Source: an uncultured Clostridia bacterium | GTDB lineage: Bacteria > Bacillota > Clostridia > UMGS1883 | Reading direction: 5' to 3' | Assembly: GCA_947629615.1 (NCBI GenBank) | Contig: CANRER010000070.1 | Location: 1 to 7,408 of the forward strand | DNA length: 7,408 nt | In this document: one piece after another, positions 1 to 6,064 of the stretch | Numbering within the stretch: position 1 is the stretch's first letter | Layout: each line of letters begins with the position of its first letter | Made by a program: the position numbers and the translations under genes | The notes under the pieces: model-generated | The model's input: the letters and a program-made list of their open reading frames with translations, nothing else | Told to the model about the DNA's origin: nothing | The model's database searches: none

Positions 1-32
1 GACTTGTGGAAATAGTTGAGAAGGCGAAGTAA
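1..32 (+). CDS. rpsQ: 30S ribosomal protein S17, C-terminal end (partial)
   Basis: Only the last nine codons and the stop are in the window; the gene enters from the left and the reading frame begins at position 3. The visible tail reads LVEIVEKAK and ends at a TAA (30-32). It resembles the usual S17 ending, in which a beta strand of the form RLVEIVEKA closes the protein. S17 is a primary 16S rRNA-binding protein of the small subunit. The position directly before rplN is the standard one, which strengthens a call that would be weak on nine residues alone. Partial at the 5' end because of the window edge, not because of damage. Confidence 0.85.
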   Translation, partial: LVEIVEKAK

Positions 33-66
33 GCGCGTTTCTCGGTTAAGAAGGAGTGAATAATAC

Positions 67-435
67 ATGATCCAACAGCAGACTATGTTGAAGGTTGCCG
101 ACAACACCGGCGCGAAGGAGCTTATGTGCATCCGCGTCATGGGCGGCTCCCTTAGAAGATATGGCAATATTGGTGATGTTATAGTTGCTTCCGTTAAGAA
201 GGCAGCTCCCGGCGGCATGGTTAAGAAGGGCGATGTGGTAAAGGCCGTTATCGTGCGCAGCAAAAAGGGCGTACACAGGGCCGACGGAACCTACATTAAG
301 TTCGACGAAAACGCCGCCGTCATCATCCGTGAGGACAAAAACCCCAGAGGCACCCGTATTTTCGGACCGGTCGCAAGAGAGTTGAGAGATCACGAGTATA
401 TGAAGATCCTCTCCCTTGCCCCCGAGGTTCTTTAA
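67..435 (+). CDS. rplN: 50S ribosomal protein L14
   Basis: Complete gene of 122 residues, the usual bacterial L14 length. L14 sits on the interface side of the large subunit, binds 23S rRNA and contacts the 30S subunit and L19. The sequence begins MIQQQTMLKVADNTGAKE, the conserved L14 start, and carries the family core in its middle (GDVIVASVKKAAPGG, then KKGDVVKAVIVRSKK) and the closing segment FGPVARELRD..MKILSLAPEVL. The start is the ATG at 67, supported by AAGGAG at 51-56. It lies 34 bases after rpsQ, and its TAA stop (433-435) shares its last A with an out-of-use ATG in front of rplX. Nothing is missing or unusual. Confidence 0.98.
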   Translation: MIQQQTMLKVADNTGAKELMCIRVMGGSLRRYGNIGDVIVASVKKAAPGGMVKKGDVVKAVIVRSKKGVHRADGTYIKFDENAAVIIREDKNPRGTRIFGPVARELRDHEYMKILSLAPEVL

Positions 436-436
436 T

Positions 437-442
437 GGGAGG
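437..442 (+). promoter_or_regulatory. Ribosome binding site deciding the rplX start
   Basis: GGGAGG, 7 bases before the ATG at 450. It overlaps the alternative in-frame ATG at 435-437, so translation from that ATG would have no such site; this favours the shorter L24. Confidence 0.8.
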
Positions 443-449
443 AAAGGCA

Positions 450-776
450 ATGAGTAAGAACATTCATATAAAAAAGAACGACGTGGTAATGGTCGTGACC
501 GGCGAGGATAAGGGCAAAAAGGGCAAGGTGCTCAGCGTGGACCCCGATAAGCGCCGCGTTGTGGTCGAGGGCGTCAATATGGCGACCAAGCACAAAAAGC
601 CCCGCCGTCAGGGCGACATAGGCGGAATAATCCATCAGGAGGCCGCCGTCAGCGCCACCAACGTAATGCACGTATGCGACAAGTGCCAAAGGCCCACCAG
701 GATAGGCTACACCGTTCTGGGCGACGGCAGCAAGGTAAGGGTTTGCAAGAAGTGCGGCGAAAACTTCGATAAGTAA
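450..776 (+). CDS. rplX: 50S ribosomal protein L24, four-cysteine form
   Basis: L24 of 108 residues, an assembly-initiator protein that binds 23S rRNA near the exit tunnel. A KOW motif fills residues about 8-40 (KKNDVVMVVTGEDKGKKGKV). The segment QGDIGGIIHQEAAV and then NVMHV follow, as in the family. The C-terminal part has C76-x2-C79 and C99-x2-C102, the spacing of a zinc ribbon; many L24 proteins lack these cysteines. Zinc binding is inferred, not seen. I chose the ATG at 450 because GGGAGG (437-442) lies 7 bases upstream. An in-frame ATG at 435 would add five residues (MGGKA), overlaps the rplN stop and has no binding site in front of it. Fourteen bases separate it from rplN. Confidence 0.97.
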   Translation: MSKNIHIKKNDVVMVVTGEDKGKKGKVLSVDPDKRRVVVEGVNMATKHKKPRRQGDIGGIIHQEAAVSATNVMHVCDKCQRPTRIGYTVLGDGSKVRVCKKCGENFDK

Positions 777-793
777 GAAAGGAGGCAGCTTAT

Positions 794-1336
794 ATGTCCA
801 CATTAAGAACGCTTTACACCGAGGAAGTTGCACCCGCTCTCTTTAAGAAGTTCGGCTACAAGAGCGTAATGCAAATTCCCAAGCTTGAAAAAATAGTTTT
901 GAATATAGGTCTGGGCGAGGCGAAGGATAACCCCAAGGCTATCGACGCCGCCATGAACGACCTTGCGGCTATCACCGGCCAGAAGCCCATTGTGACGAAG
1001 GCGAAAAAGAGCGTCGCCAACTTCAAAATACGTCAGGGCATGAGCATCGGCGTTAAGGTGACGCTGCGCGGCGATAAGATGTACGAATTTCTTGACCGCC
1101 TTTTCAACGTTGCGCTCCCCCGCGTGCGCGACTTCAGGGGCATCAACCCCAATTCCTTTGACGGCCGCGGAAACTACTCTATGGGCATAAAGGAACAGCT
1201 CATCTTCCCCGAAATCGATTACGATAAGATCGACAAAATCAGGGGCATGGATATAATATTCGTTACCACGGCCAACACAGACGAAGAGGCCCGCGAGCTG
1301 CTAACTCTTCTCGGCGCGCCCTTTACCAGAAGCTAA
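794..1336 (+). CDS. rplE: 50S ribosomal protein L5
   Basis: Complete 180-residue L5, the normal bacterial length. L5 binds 5S rRNA, helps place the 5S particle in the central protuberance and contacts the P-site tRNA. Family features are clear: the N-terminal YTEEVAPALFKKFGY.SVMQIPKLEKIVLNIGLGE block (residues about 8-44), ITGQKPIVTKAKKSVANFKIRQG (about 55-78), RVRDFRGINPNSFDGRGNYSMG (about 110-131) and the C-terminal MDIIFVTTANTDEEARELL..LGAPF. The ATG at 794 is set by AAAGGAGG at 778-785. The 17-base gap from rplX matters because in E. coli S8 represses this operon at the rplE start; no convincing equivalent structure is visible here. The stop TAA is built into the next gene's ribosome binding site. 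Confidence 0.98.
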   Translation: MSTLRTLYTEEVAPALFKKFGYKSVMQIPKLEKIVLNIGLGEAKDNPKAIDAAMNDLAAITGQKPIVTKAKKSVANFKIRQGMSIGVKVTLRGDKMYEFLDRLFNVALPRVRDFRGINPNSFDGRGNYSMGIKEQLIFPEIDYDKIDKIRGMDIIFVTTANTDEEARELLTLLGAPFTRS

Positions 1337-1342
1337 GGAGGT
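1334..1342 (+). promoter_or_regulatory. Ribosome binding site of rpsZ fused to the rplE stop codon
   Basis: TAAGGAGGT: the TAA that ends rplE is also the first three bases of a near-perfect anti-SD match, 8 bases before the rpsZ ATG at 1351. A ribosome terminating on rplE stands on the next start region, which favours coupled translation (inference). Confidence 0.75.
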
Positions 1343-1350
1343 AAAAGAAG

Positions 1351-1536
1351 ATGGCAAGAAAATCTATGGTATTAAAGCAGCAGAAAGCGCCCAAGTTCAG
1401 CACACGCTCCTACAACAGGTGCAAAATCTGCGGGAGGCCCCACGGTTATCTTCGTAAGTACGGCGTATGCCGTATCTGCTTCCGCGAGCTGGCCTATAAG
1501 GGACAAATCCCCGGCGTTAAAAAGGCAAGCTGGTAA
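1351..1536 (+). CDS. rpsZ: 30S ribosomal protein S14, zinc-binding short form
   Basis: A 61-residue S14 of the short zinc-containing type (also named rpsN or S14 type Z), as opposed to the roughly 90-100-residue zinc-free form. S14 binds the 3' major domain of 16S rRNA in the small-subunit head and is needed for 30S assembly. The zinc ligands are C24, C27, C40 and C43 in RCKICGRPHGYLRKYG.CRICFRELA. The C-terminal block AYKGQIPGVKKASW is the highly conserved ending. Location between rplE and rpsH is the normal operon place. The zinc form makes the protein dependent on zinc supply; some Bacillota carry a second zinc-free copy elsewhere that is induced when zinc is short, which cannot be judged from this window. 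Confidence 0.98.
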   Translation: MARKSMVLKQQKAPKFSTRSYNRCKICGRPHGYLRKYGVCRICFRELAYKGQIPGVKKASW

Positions 1537-1565
1537 AATAAGCTTTTGGAAAAGGAGGTTTACTC

Positions 1566-1964
1566 ATGCAAATCACAGATCCTATCGCCGATATGCTTAC
1601 GAGAATACGTAACGCCAACTCGGCGAAGCATAAGGCTGTCGATGTTCCCGTTTCCAATATGAAGAAGGCCATCGCGCAAATTCTTCTGGACGAGGGCTAC
1701 ATCAAAAGCTATGAGATAGTAGACGACGGAAAGCAGGGCATGATACACATTGTTCTCAAGTACGGCGCCAACAACGAAAAGGTAATTTCCGGCCTTAAGA
1801 GGATATCCAAGCCCGGGCTCAGGGTTTACGCCGGCAAGGAGGAAATCCCCTCCGTATACAAGGGCCTCGGCATAGCGATAGTTTCGACGTCCAAGGGCGT
1901 TATGACAGACAAAAAGGCAAGAGCCGAACAGGTCGGCGGCGAAGTGCTCGCTTTTGTTTGGTAA
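1566..1964 (+). CDS. rpsH: 30S ribosomal protein S8
   Basis: Complete 132-residue S8, a primary binder of the 16S rRNA central domain and, in E. coli, the translational repressor of the spc operon. The start MQITDPIADMLTRIRNAN is the family's typical N-terminus. The middle KPGLRVYAGKEEIPSVYKGLG and the signature region IVSTSKGVMTDKKAR (about residues 105-119) that forms much of the RNA-binding surface are intact, and the protein ends with the normal EVLAFVW. The ATG at 1566 follows AAAGGAGGTT (1551-1560). The 29-base gap after rpsZ is one of the longer ones but holds only the ribosome binding site and an AT-rich spacer. Confidence 0.98.
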   Translation: MQITDPIADMLTRIRNANSAKHKAVDVPVSNMKKAIAQILLDEGYIKSYEIVDDGKQGMIHIVLKYGANNEKVISGLKRISKPGLRVYAGKEEIPSVYKGLGIAIVSTSKGVMTDKKARAEQVGGEVLAFVW

Positions 1965-1976
1965 GAAAAGGAATTA

Positions 1977-1984
1977 GGTGGTGA
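1977..1984 (+). promoter_or_regulatory. Variant ribosome binding site of rplF
   Basis: GGTGGTGA, one mismatch (T for A) from GGAGGTGA, 4 bases before the ATG at 1989. Among the ribosomal-protein genes here this is the only site that lacks AGGAG or GGAGG, so rplF may initiate somewhat less strongly or depend on coupling from rpsH. That consequence is inferred. Confidence 0.6.
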
Positions 1985-1988
1985 AATT

Positions 1989-2537
1989 ATGTCAAGAATA
2001 GGAAGAATGCCTATAACAGTCCCCGCGGGCGTTACCGTTGAGATAGCCGACGGCAATCTGGTGACGGTTAAAGGCCCCAAGGGCACGCTTCAGAAACAGC
2101 TTCACGCTGATATGATCATCAAACAGGAAGGCTCAGAGCTGATTGTTCAGCGCCCCAGCGAGGACAAGGCTCACAAGAGCCTGCACGGTCTTACCAGAAG
2201 CCTGCTGCACAGTATGGTCGAAGGCGTTACCAACGGCTTTTCCAAGGAGCTTGAGATCAACGGCGTAGGCTACAGGGCTCAGATGCAGGGCAAAACCCTC
2301 GTAATGAACCTTGGTTACTCTCACAACGTTGAGTACGCTCCCGTCGAGGGCATAACCATCGAGTGCCCCTCTCAGACGAGCATAATCGTAAAGGGCGCGG
2401 ATAAGCAGGCGGTGGGCCAGGTCGCCGCCGAAATCCGCGAAAAGAGGCCTCCCGAGCCGTATAAGGGCAAGGGCATAAAGTACGTTTCCGAGCGCATTAT
2501 CCGCAAGGAAGGCAAGGCCGGCAAGGCTAAGAAGTAA
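1989..2537 (+). CDS. rplF: 50S ribosomal protein L6
   Basis: Complete 182-residue L6, which binds 23S rRNA near the sarcin-ricin loop and supports factor binding. It has the family's two duplicated alpha/beta domains: residues about 1-80 (MSRIGRMPITVPAGV..., VTVKGPKGTL) and about 81-170 (ELEINGVGYRAQMQGKTLVMNLGYSH). The C-terminal signature PPEPYKGKGIKY, a conserved RNA-contact loop, is present. The tail is lysine rich (GKAGKAKK). The start ATG at 1989 is preceded by GGTGGTGA (1977-1984), which matches the GGAGGTGA consensus except for one base. A GTG inside that site is out of frame. The gap from rpsH is 24 bases. Confidence 0.98.
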   Translation: MSRIGRMPITVPAGVTVEIADGNLVTVKGPKGTLQKQLHADMIIKQEGSELIVQRPSEDKAHKSLHGLTRSLLHSMVEGVTNGFSKELEINGVGYRAQMQGKTLVMNLGYSHNVEYAPVEGITIECPSQTSIIVKGADKQAVGQVAAEIREKRPPEPYKGKGIKYVSERIIRKEGKAGKAKK

Positions 2538-2554
2538 GAGAGGAGATTGGCGAG

Positions 2555-2911
2555 ATGATTAATAAGCCCAACAGCAACAAGGCAAGATTAAAAAGACATC
2601 GCCGCATCCGCAACAAGGTTGTGGGAACCGCTCAGCGGCCTCGTCTTAACGTGTTCAGAAGTCTTAACCATATATATGCCCAGATCATCGACGACGAAAA
2701 GGGCGCGACGCTTGTGTCCGCCTCCAGTCTTGAGCTCAAGGGTGAGTACGGCGGCAACAAGGAAGCCGCCGGCAAGGTAGGCAGAATGGTGGCCGAAAAG
2801 GCCAAGGCCGCCGGCATAACCGAGGTCGTGTTCGACCGCGGCGGCTATATCTACCACGGACGTGTGGCCGAGCTGGCCGCCGGCGCCCGCGAGGGCGGGC
2901 TTGAGTTCTAA
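2555..2911 (+). CDS. rplR: 50S ribosomal protein L18
   Basis: Complete 118-residue L18, which binds 5S rRNA together with L5 and L25-type proteins and anchors it in the central protuberance. The basic N-terminus ARLKRHRRIRNKVVGTAQRPRL (about residues 10-31) is the rRNA-binding tail, followed by NVFRSLNHIYAQIIDD and the conserved closing region FDRGGYIYHGRVAELAAGAREGGLEF. The length is normal for the family. Start is the ATG at 2555 with AGAGGAG at 2539-2545. The gene follows rplF by 17 bases, as in other spc operons, and shows no disruption. Confidence 0.98.
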   Translation: MINKPNSNKARLKRHRRIRNKVVGTAQRPRLNVFRSLNHIYAQIIDDEKGATLVSASSLELKGEYGGNKEAAGKVGRMVAEKAKAAGITEVVFDRGGYIYHGRVAELAAGAREGGLEF

Positions 2912-2928
2912 GAAAGGAGGAAGGAAAA

Positions 2929-3447
2929 ATGGCAGAGCGTGCAGAAAGAAACGACCGCAGGAGAGATGCTGCGGATATGGACATAATCGAAAAGGTCGTA
3001 AGGATCAACCGTGTTGCCAAAACCGTTAAGGGCGGCCGCACCATGCGCTTCAGCGCATTGGTGGTCGTGGGCGACGGCAAGGGCAAGGTCGGCTGCGGCT
3101 TGGGCAAGGCCACCGAGGTTCCCGACGCTATCCGCAAGGGAATCGAGGACGCGAAGAAGAATATGATTTCCGTCCCCCTTGTTGAGGGCACCATACCTCA
3201 CGATATAATCGGCGAGTACGGCGCGGGGAGAGTTCTCCTCAAGCCCGCCAAGGAAGGTACCGGCGTTATCGCCGGCGGCAGCGTGCGTGCGGTCATGGAG
3301 GCCTGCGGCATCAAAAATATCCGCACAAAGTGCCTTCGCAGCAACAACCCCACCAACGTTGTGAGAGCAACCATAACCGGTCTTTCGACCCTTAAGAGCG
3401 CCGAAGAGGTGGCTCGTCTTAGGGGCAAGGCCGTAGAAGAGCTGTAA
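2929..3447 (+). CDS. rpsE: 30S ribosomal protein S5
   Basis: Complete 172-residue S5, which helps hold the mRNA entry channel and affects decoding accuracy; changes in its N-terminal loop give spectinomycin resistance in other bacteria. The double-stranded-RNA-binding-like domain spans about residues 19-82 and includes the signature VVRINRVAKTVKGGRTMRFSAL and GDGKGKVGCGLGKATEVPDAIRKG. The loop RVAKTVKGGR has no visible deletion. The C-terminal domain (about 95-165) has EYGAGRVLLKPAKEGTGVIAGG and SNNPTNVVRATI. Residue 118 is Ser in AGGSVRAV, where many homologues have Pro or Ala; this position is variable. The ATG at 2929 is set by AAAGGAGG (2913-2920). The TAA stop is joined to the next gene's ribosome binding site. 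Confidence 0.98.
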   Translation: MAERAERNDRRRDAADMDIIEKVVRINRVAKTVKGGRTMRFSALVVVGDGKGKVGCGLGKATEVPDAIRKGIEDAKKNMISVPLVEGTIPHDIIGEYGAGRVLLKPAKEGTGVIAGGSVRAVMEACGIKNIRTKCLRSNNPTNVVRATITGLSTLKSAEEVARLRGKAVEEL

Positions 3448-3454
3448 GGAGGAG
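3445..3454 (+). promoter_or_regulatory. Ribosome binding site of rpmD fused to the rpsE stop codon
   Basis: TAAGGAGGAG, in which the TAA ends rpsE. It lies 6 bases before the GTG at 3461 and fixes that codon as the rpmD start, since no ATG is available near it in frame. Confidence 0.75.
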
Positions 3455-3460
3455 ATCGAC

Positions 3461-3640
3461 GTGGCACAGCTTAAAGTGACGCTTGTGAAAAGCACTATCG
3501 GCAGCAAGGCCGATCAGATCGCTACCGTTAAGGCTCTCGGTCTTAAAAGGATCCGCGACGTGAAAGTGATGAACGACACCCCCCAGATCAGGGGTATGAT
3601 AAACAAGGTATCCCACCTTGTAACCGTTGAAGAAAACTGA
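3461..3640 (+). CDS. rpmD: 50S ribosomal protein L30 (GTG start)
   Basis: A 59-residue L30, the usual short bacterial form. It binds 23S rRNA on the large-subunit surface. The protein reads MAQLKVTLVKSTIGSKADQ at its N-terminus, continues KALGLKRIRDVKVMNDTPQIRGMINKV and ends SHLVTVEEN. The LKVTLVKS..G strand, the LGL.. loop and the ..D.P.IRGMI..V..LV.VEE ending are the recognised L30 pattern. It starts with GTG at 3461 and ends with TGA at 3638-3640. It occupies the expected position between rpsE and rplO, with 13 and 14 bases on either side. L30 is not universally conserved in bacteria but is normal in Bacillota. Confidence 0.97.
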   Translation: MAQLKVTLVKSTIGSKADQIATVKALGLKRIRDVKVMNDTPQIRGMINKVSHLVTVEEN

Positions 3641-3648
3641 AGGAGGTG
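3640..3648 (+). promoter_or_regulatory. Ribosome binding site deciding the rplO start
   Basis: AAGGAGGTG, whose first A is the last base of the rpmD TGA. It is 6 bases before the ATG at 3655. The in-frame GTG at 3646 lies inside this site and cannot use it, so it is rejected as the start. Confidence 0.85.
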
Positions 3649-3654
3649 TGGCAA

Positions 3655-4095
3655 ATGAAACTCTATGAGCTTAGCCCCGCACCCGGCAGCAAGACCGAGG
3701 CTAAAAGAAAGGGCAGAGGCGCCGGCACGGGCAACGGCAAGACCGCGGGCCGCGGTCATAAGGGCCAGAACGCCCGCAGCGGCGGCGGCGTACGCCCCGG
3801 CTTTGAAGGCGGCCAGATGCCTTTATACAGACGTTTGCCGAAAAGAGGCTTTAAGAATATTTTCGCAAAGAAATACACCGAGGTGAACGTTTCCGAGCTT
3901 AACCGCTTTGAGGACGGCGCCGTTATCGACGCGGCGGCCCTCAAGGAGGCCGGCGTTATCTCCAAAATTCAGGACGGCGTTGTCGTTCTCGGCAGAGGGG
4001 AGATAACTAAGAAGGTAACTGTCAGGGTTGCCCGCGTGACCAAGGGCGCCGCAGATAAGATAGCGGCCGCCGGCGGTAAGGTGGAGGTGCTTTGA
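3655..4095 (+). CDS. rplO: 50S ribosomal protein L15
   Basis: Complete 146-residue L15, a late-assembly large-subunit protein whose extended N-terminal arm threads into 23S rRNA. The start MKLYELSPAPGSK is the normal L15 N-terminus. It is followed by the glycine- and arginine-rich arm KRKGRGAGTGNGKTAGRGHKGQ and ARSGGGVRPGFEGGQMPLYRRLPKRGF (about residues 17-68), then the globular domain with VNVSELNRFEDGAVID and LGRGEITKKVTVRV, and the ending AADKIAAAGGKVEVL. The start is ATG 3655. The ribosome binding site of secY is inside its last four codons, and the stop is one base before the secY start. Confidence 0.98.
   Translation: MKLYELSPAPGSKTEAKRKGRGAGTGNGKTAGRGHKGQNARSGGGVRPGFEGGQMPLYRRLPKRGFKNIFAKKYTEVNVSELNRFEDGAVIDAAALKEAGVISKIQDGVVVLGRGEITKKVTVRVARVTKGAADKIAAAGGKVEVL
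4083..4089 (+). promoter_or_regulatory. Ribosome binding site of secY inside the end of rplO
   Basis: GGAGGTG within the final codons of rplO (the Glu-Val-Leu end), 7 bases before the GTG at 4097. Ribosomes finishing rplO cover this site, so secY is probably translated by coupling, which is an inference from the arrangement. Confidence 0.8.
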
Positions 4096-4096
4096 G

Positions 4097-5413
4097 GTGC
4101 TGGAAACAATACGTAACGCTTGGAAGATACCCGATCTTCGCAAAAAGATACTTTACACCCTGTTTCTTCTCGTCGTATTCCGCTTCGGCAGCGTGATACC
4201 CGTGCCGTGGCTCGACCCCACCGTCGTTCGCGACGCGCTCACTCAAAACGGCAACACCCTGTTCAACCTGATGGATATATTCGGCGGCGGCGCCCTTTCG
4301 CAGGCGACCATCTTCGCGATGTCCATCACACCCTATATCAACAGCTCGATTATCATGCAGCTTCTCTGCGTCGCCATTCCCGCTCTTGAAAGAATGAGCA
4401 AGGAAGGCGAGGAGGGAAGAAAGAAGATAACCAAAATAACCCGCTACCTCACGGTGGCGCTGGCGGCCCTTCAGTCTTGGGGCATGACTCTTACGCTGAA
4501 AAACGCCGGCGCTCTTATGAGCGTTAAGGGTATTCCCAACTGGCTTGTTATGCTCACGGTTATAGTGTCCTTCACGGCCGGCACGTCCTTCCTTATGTGG
4601 CTGGGCGAGCAAATCACCGGCAAGGGCATCGGCAACGGCATATCCATGCTGATTTTCGCCGGTATCGTGAGCCGTATCCCCTCGATGATGGTTTCCGCGT
4701 GGAGGTCCTTCATGTCGGGCGGCCAGAACCAGTGGTGGTGGCTCATCGCTCTCGCGATTTATGTTCTCGCCTCCATCGCGTTCGTTGTGCTGGTAAATGA
4801 GGCCGAGCGCAGAATACCCGTCCAGTACGCCAAGCGCGTTGTGGGCAGGAAGATGTACGGCGGGCAAAGCACCTTTATCCCGATAAAGGTCGCCATGGCC
4901 GGCGTTATCCCCATCATCTTCGCTATGTCTATCATGACCTTCCCCGCCACTATCGCCACGCTCTTCGGGCGCAGCGAGGGCGTGCTTGTTACGGTAGCCA
5001 GATTTATCACCGGCGGCGGCGGGCTTGTCAGCAGAATATTCTATCCCCTCGCTTACTTCCTGCTGATTGTCGGCTTCACCTATTTCTACACCTCGATAAC
5101 CTTTAACCCCGTCGAGGTAGCCAACAACATCAAGAAGAACAACGGCATGATCCCCGGTCTGCGTCCCGGCAGGCCCACCGTTGAGTATATCACCAAGGTG
5201 CTTGGCAGAATTACGCTCGTAGGGGCAATCTTCCTTGGCATCGTGGCGGTGCTTCCCATCGTGATAAGCGAATGTATCCCTCGCATAGGCTCTCTCAGCT
5301 CGCTTGCCCTCACCGGCACCAGTTTGCTCATCGTCGTAGGCGTAGCCCTCGAAACCGTTAAGCAGATTGAAAGTCAGATGCTCATGCGTCATTACAAGGG
5401 CTTCCTTGAATAA
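4097..5413 (+). CDS. secY: Preprotein translocase subunit SecY (GTG start)
   Basis: Complete 438-residue SecY, the pore-forming subunit of the SecYEG channel in the cytoplasmic membrane, through which unfolded proteins pass or insert, driven by SecA or the ribosome. Ten hydrophobic segments can be placed roughly at residues 18-36, 70-92, 113-133, 147-168, 178-196, 213-233, 263-285, 315-335, 369-391 and 401-420. The plug region NLMDIFGGGALSQATIFAM follows the first segment. The cytoplasmic loop after segment 6 has NEAERRIPVQYAKR, and the loop after segment 8 has NNGMIPGLRPGRPT, with R356 in the place of the conserved Arg needed for SecA-driven transport (R357 in E. coli). The end RHYKGFLE is normal. 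The GTG start fits the family N-terminus MLETIRNAWKIPDLRKK and its one-base distance from rplO. Confidence 0.98.
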   Translation: MLETIRNAWKIPDLRKKILYTLFLLVVFRFGSVIPVPWLDPTVVRDALTQNGNTLFNLMDIFGGGALSQATIFAMSITPYINSSIIMQLLCVAIPALERMSKEGEEGRKKITKITRYLTVALAALQSWGMTLTLKNAGALMSVKGIPNWLVMLTVIVSFTAGTSFLMWLGEQITGKGIGNGISMLIFAGIVSRIPSMMVSAWRSFMSGGQNQWWWLIALAIYVLASIAFVVLVNEAERRIPVQYAKRVVGRKMYGGQSTFIPIKVAMAGVIPIIFAMSIMTFPATIATLFGRSEGVLVTVARFITGGGGLVSRIFYPLAYFLLIVGFTYFYTSITFNPVEVANNIKKNNGMIPGLRPGRPTVEYITKVLGRITLVGAIFLGIVAVLPIVISECIPRIGSLSSLALTGTSLLIVVGVALETVKQIESQMLMRHYKGFLE

Positions 5414-5425
5414 GAGGCGGGCGGC

Positions 5426-6064
5426 ATGAAAATTATCATCATGGGGCCGCCGGGGGGCGGAAAGGGAACTCAGGCGGAATACCTCCGCGACACTCTCCTT
5501 ATTCCGCATATTTCCACCGGCGCGATAATCCGCAAAGCCATAAGCGAGAAAACACCCCTGGGGCTTAAAGCCGAGGAATATATAGCCGAAGGCCACCTTG
5601 TCCCCGACGATATAGTTATCGCGATGGTTAAGGAAAGGCTCGGCGAGGAGGACTGCCGAAAGGGCTATATCCTCGACGGCTTCCCGAGAACCATACCTCA
5701 GGCCGAGGCTCTGGACGAGATGGGCGTAACTCCCGACTGCGTTCTCTGTATCGACGTAGAGGACGAGTCCATCGTCGAACGCCTCAGCGGCAGGCGCGAG
5801 TGTAAGGACTGCGCCGCGTCGTACCATGTCAAGTATAACCCTCCCCAAAAGGAAGGCGTTTGCGACAAGTGCGGCGGCGAGCTCATACTTCGCAGCGACG
5901 ACGTGCCCGAAACCATTCGCGAAAGGCTCAAGGTCTACCACGAGCAGACCGAGCCCTTGGAGGAATTTTACCGGGCGAAGGGGCTGCTCCGCATGGCCAA
6001 GGGCTGCGAGGAGCTTGAGGACACTACTCGGAACGTTATGCGGGCCTTGGGAGTGGAGAAATGA
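5426..6064 (+). CDS. adk: Adenylate kinase with zinc-ribbon lid
   Basis: Complete 212-residue adenylate kinase, a cytosolic enzyme that interconverts ATP plus AMP and two ADP. The P-loop is G7-PPGGGKGT-15, with Gly at residue 11 where most homologues have Ala. The AMP-binding part shows STG at 30-32 and the conserved R36, but A33 replaces the common Asp of STGD. LDGFPRT (83-89) contains the R88 contact and is intact. The long lid (about 122-160) has C126, C129, C146 and C149, a complete four-Cys zinc site; B. subtilis has Asp at the fourth position. The following RSDD..ETIRERL is conserved. AAGAGG (5412-5417) is a modest ribosome binding site 8 bases before ATG 5426. The end overlaps map by ATGA. 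Confidence 0.98.
   Translation: MKIIIMGPPGGGKGTQAEYLRDTLLIPHISTGAIIRKAISEKTPLGLKAEEYIAEGHLVPDDIVIAMVKERLGEEDCRKGYILDGFPRTIPQAEALDEMGVTPDCVLCIDVEDESIVERLSGRRECKDCAASYHVKYNPPQKEGVCDKCGGELILRSDDVPETIRERLKVYHEQTEPLEEFYRAKGLLRMAKGCEELEDTTRNVMRALGVEK

Noticed and set aside
435..449. Upstream ATG overlapping the rplN stop (TAATG) as the rplX start
   Set aside because: It would add MGGKA to L24, has no ribosome binding site in front of it, and the strong GGGAGG lies after it at the right distance from ATG 450.
769..793. ATAAG/CTTAT pairing around the rplE ribosome binding site, as a possible S8 repressor target
   Set aside because: Only five A-U-rich pairs with a 15-base loop, alternative registers exist, and it does not resemble the S8-binding helix of 16S rRNA. 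Not supportable as a regulatory site.
1527..1551. AAGCT/AGCTT and CTTT/AAAG short inverted repeats in the rpsZ-rpsH gap
   Set aside because: Stems of four to five pairs, mutually exclusive, one of them spanning the rpsZ stop; expected by chance in an AT-rich spacer.
3646..3654. GTG at 3646 as the rplO start (adding MWQ)
   Set aside because: It sits inside the AAGGAGGTG ribosome binding site itself; L15 proteins start MKLYEL or similar, matching ATG 3655.
4022..5941. A 639-codon open frame on the - strand opposite secY and adk
   Set aside because: It lies wholly antisense to two clearly conserved genes. Its translation is low in complexity of any known kind (rich in His, Gly, Ala, Asp), has no recognisable domain, and arises because the GC-rich codon pattern of the + strand removes stops from the complementary frame.
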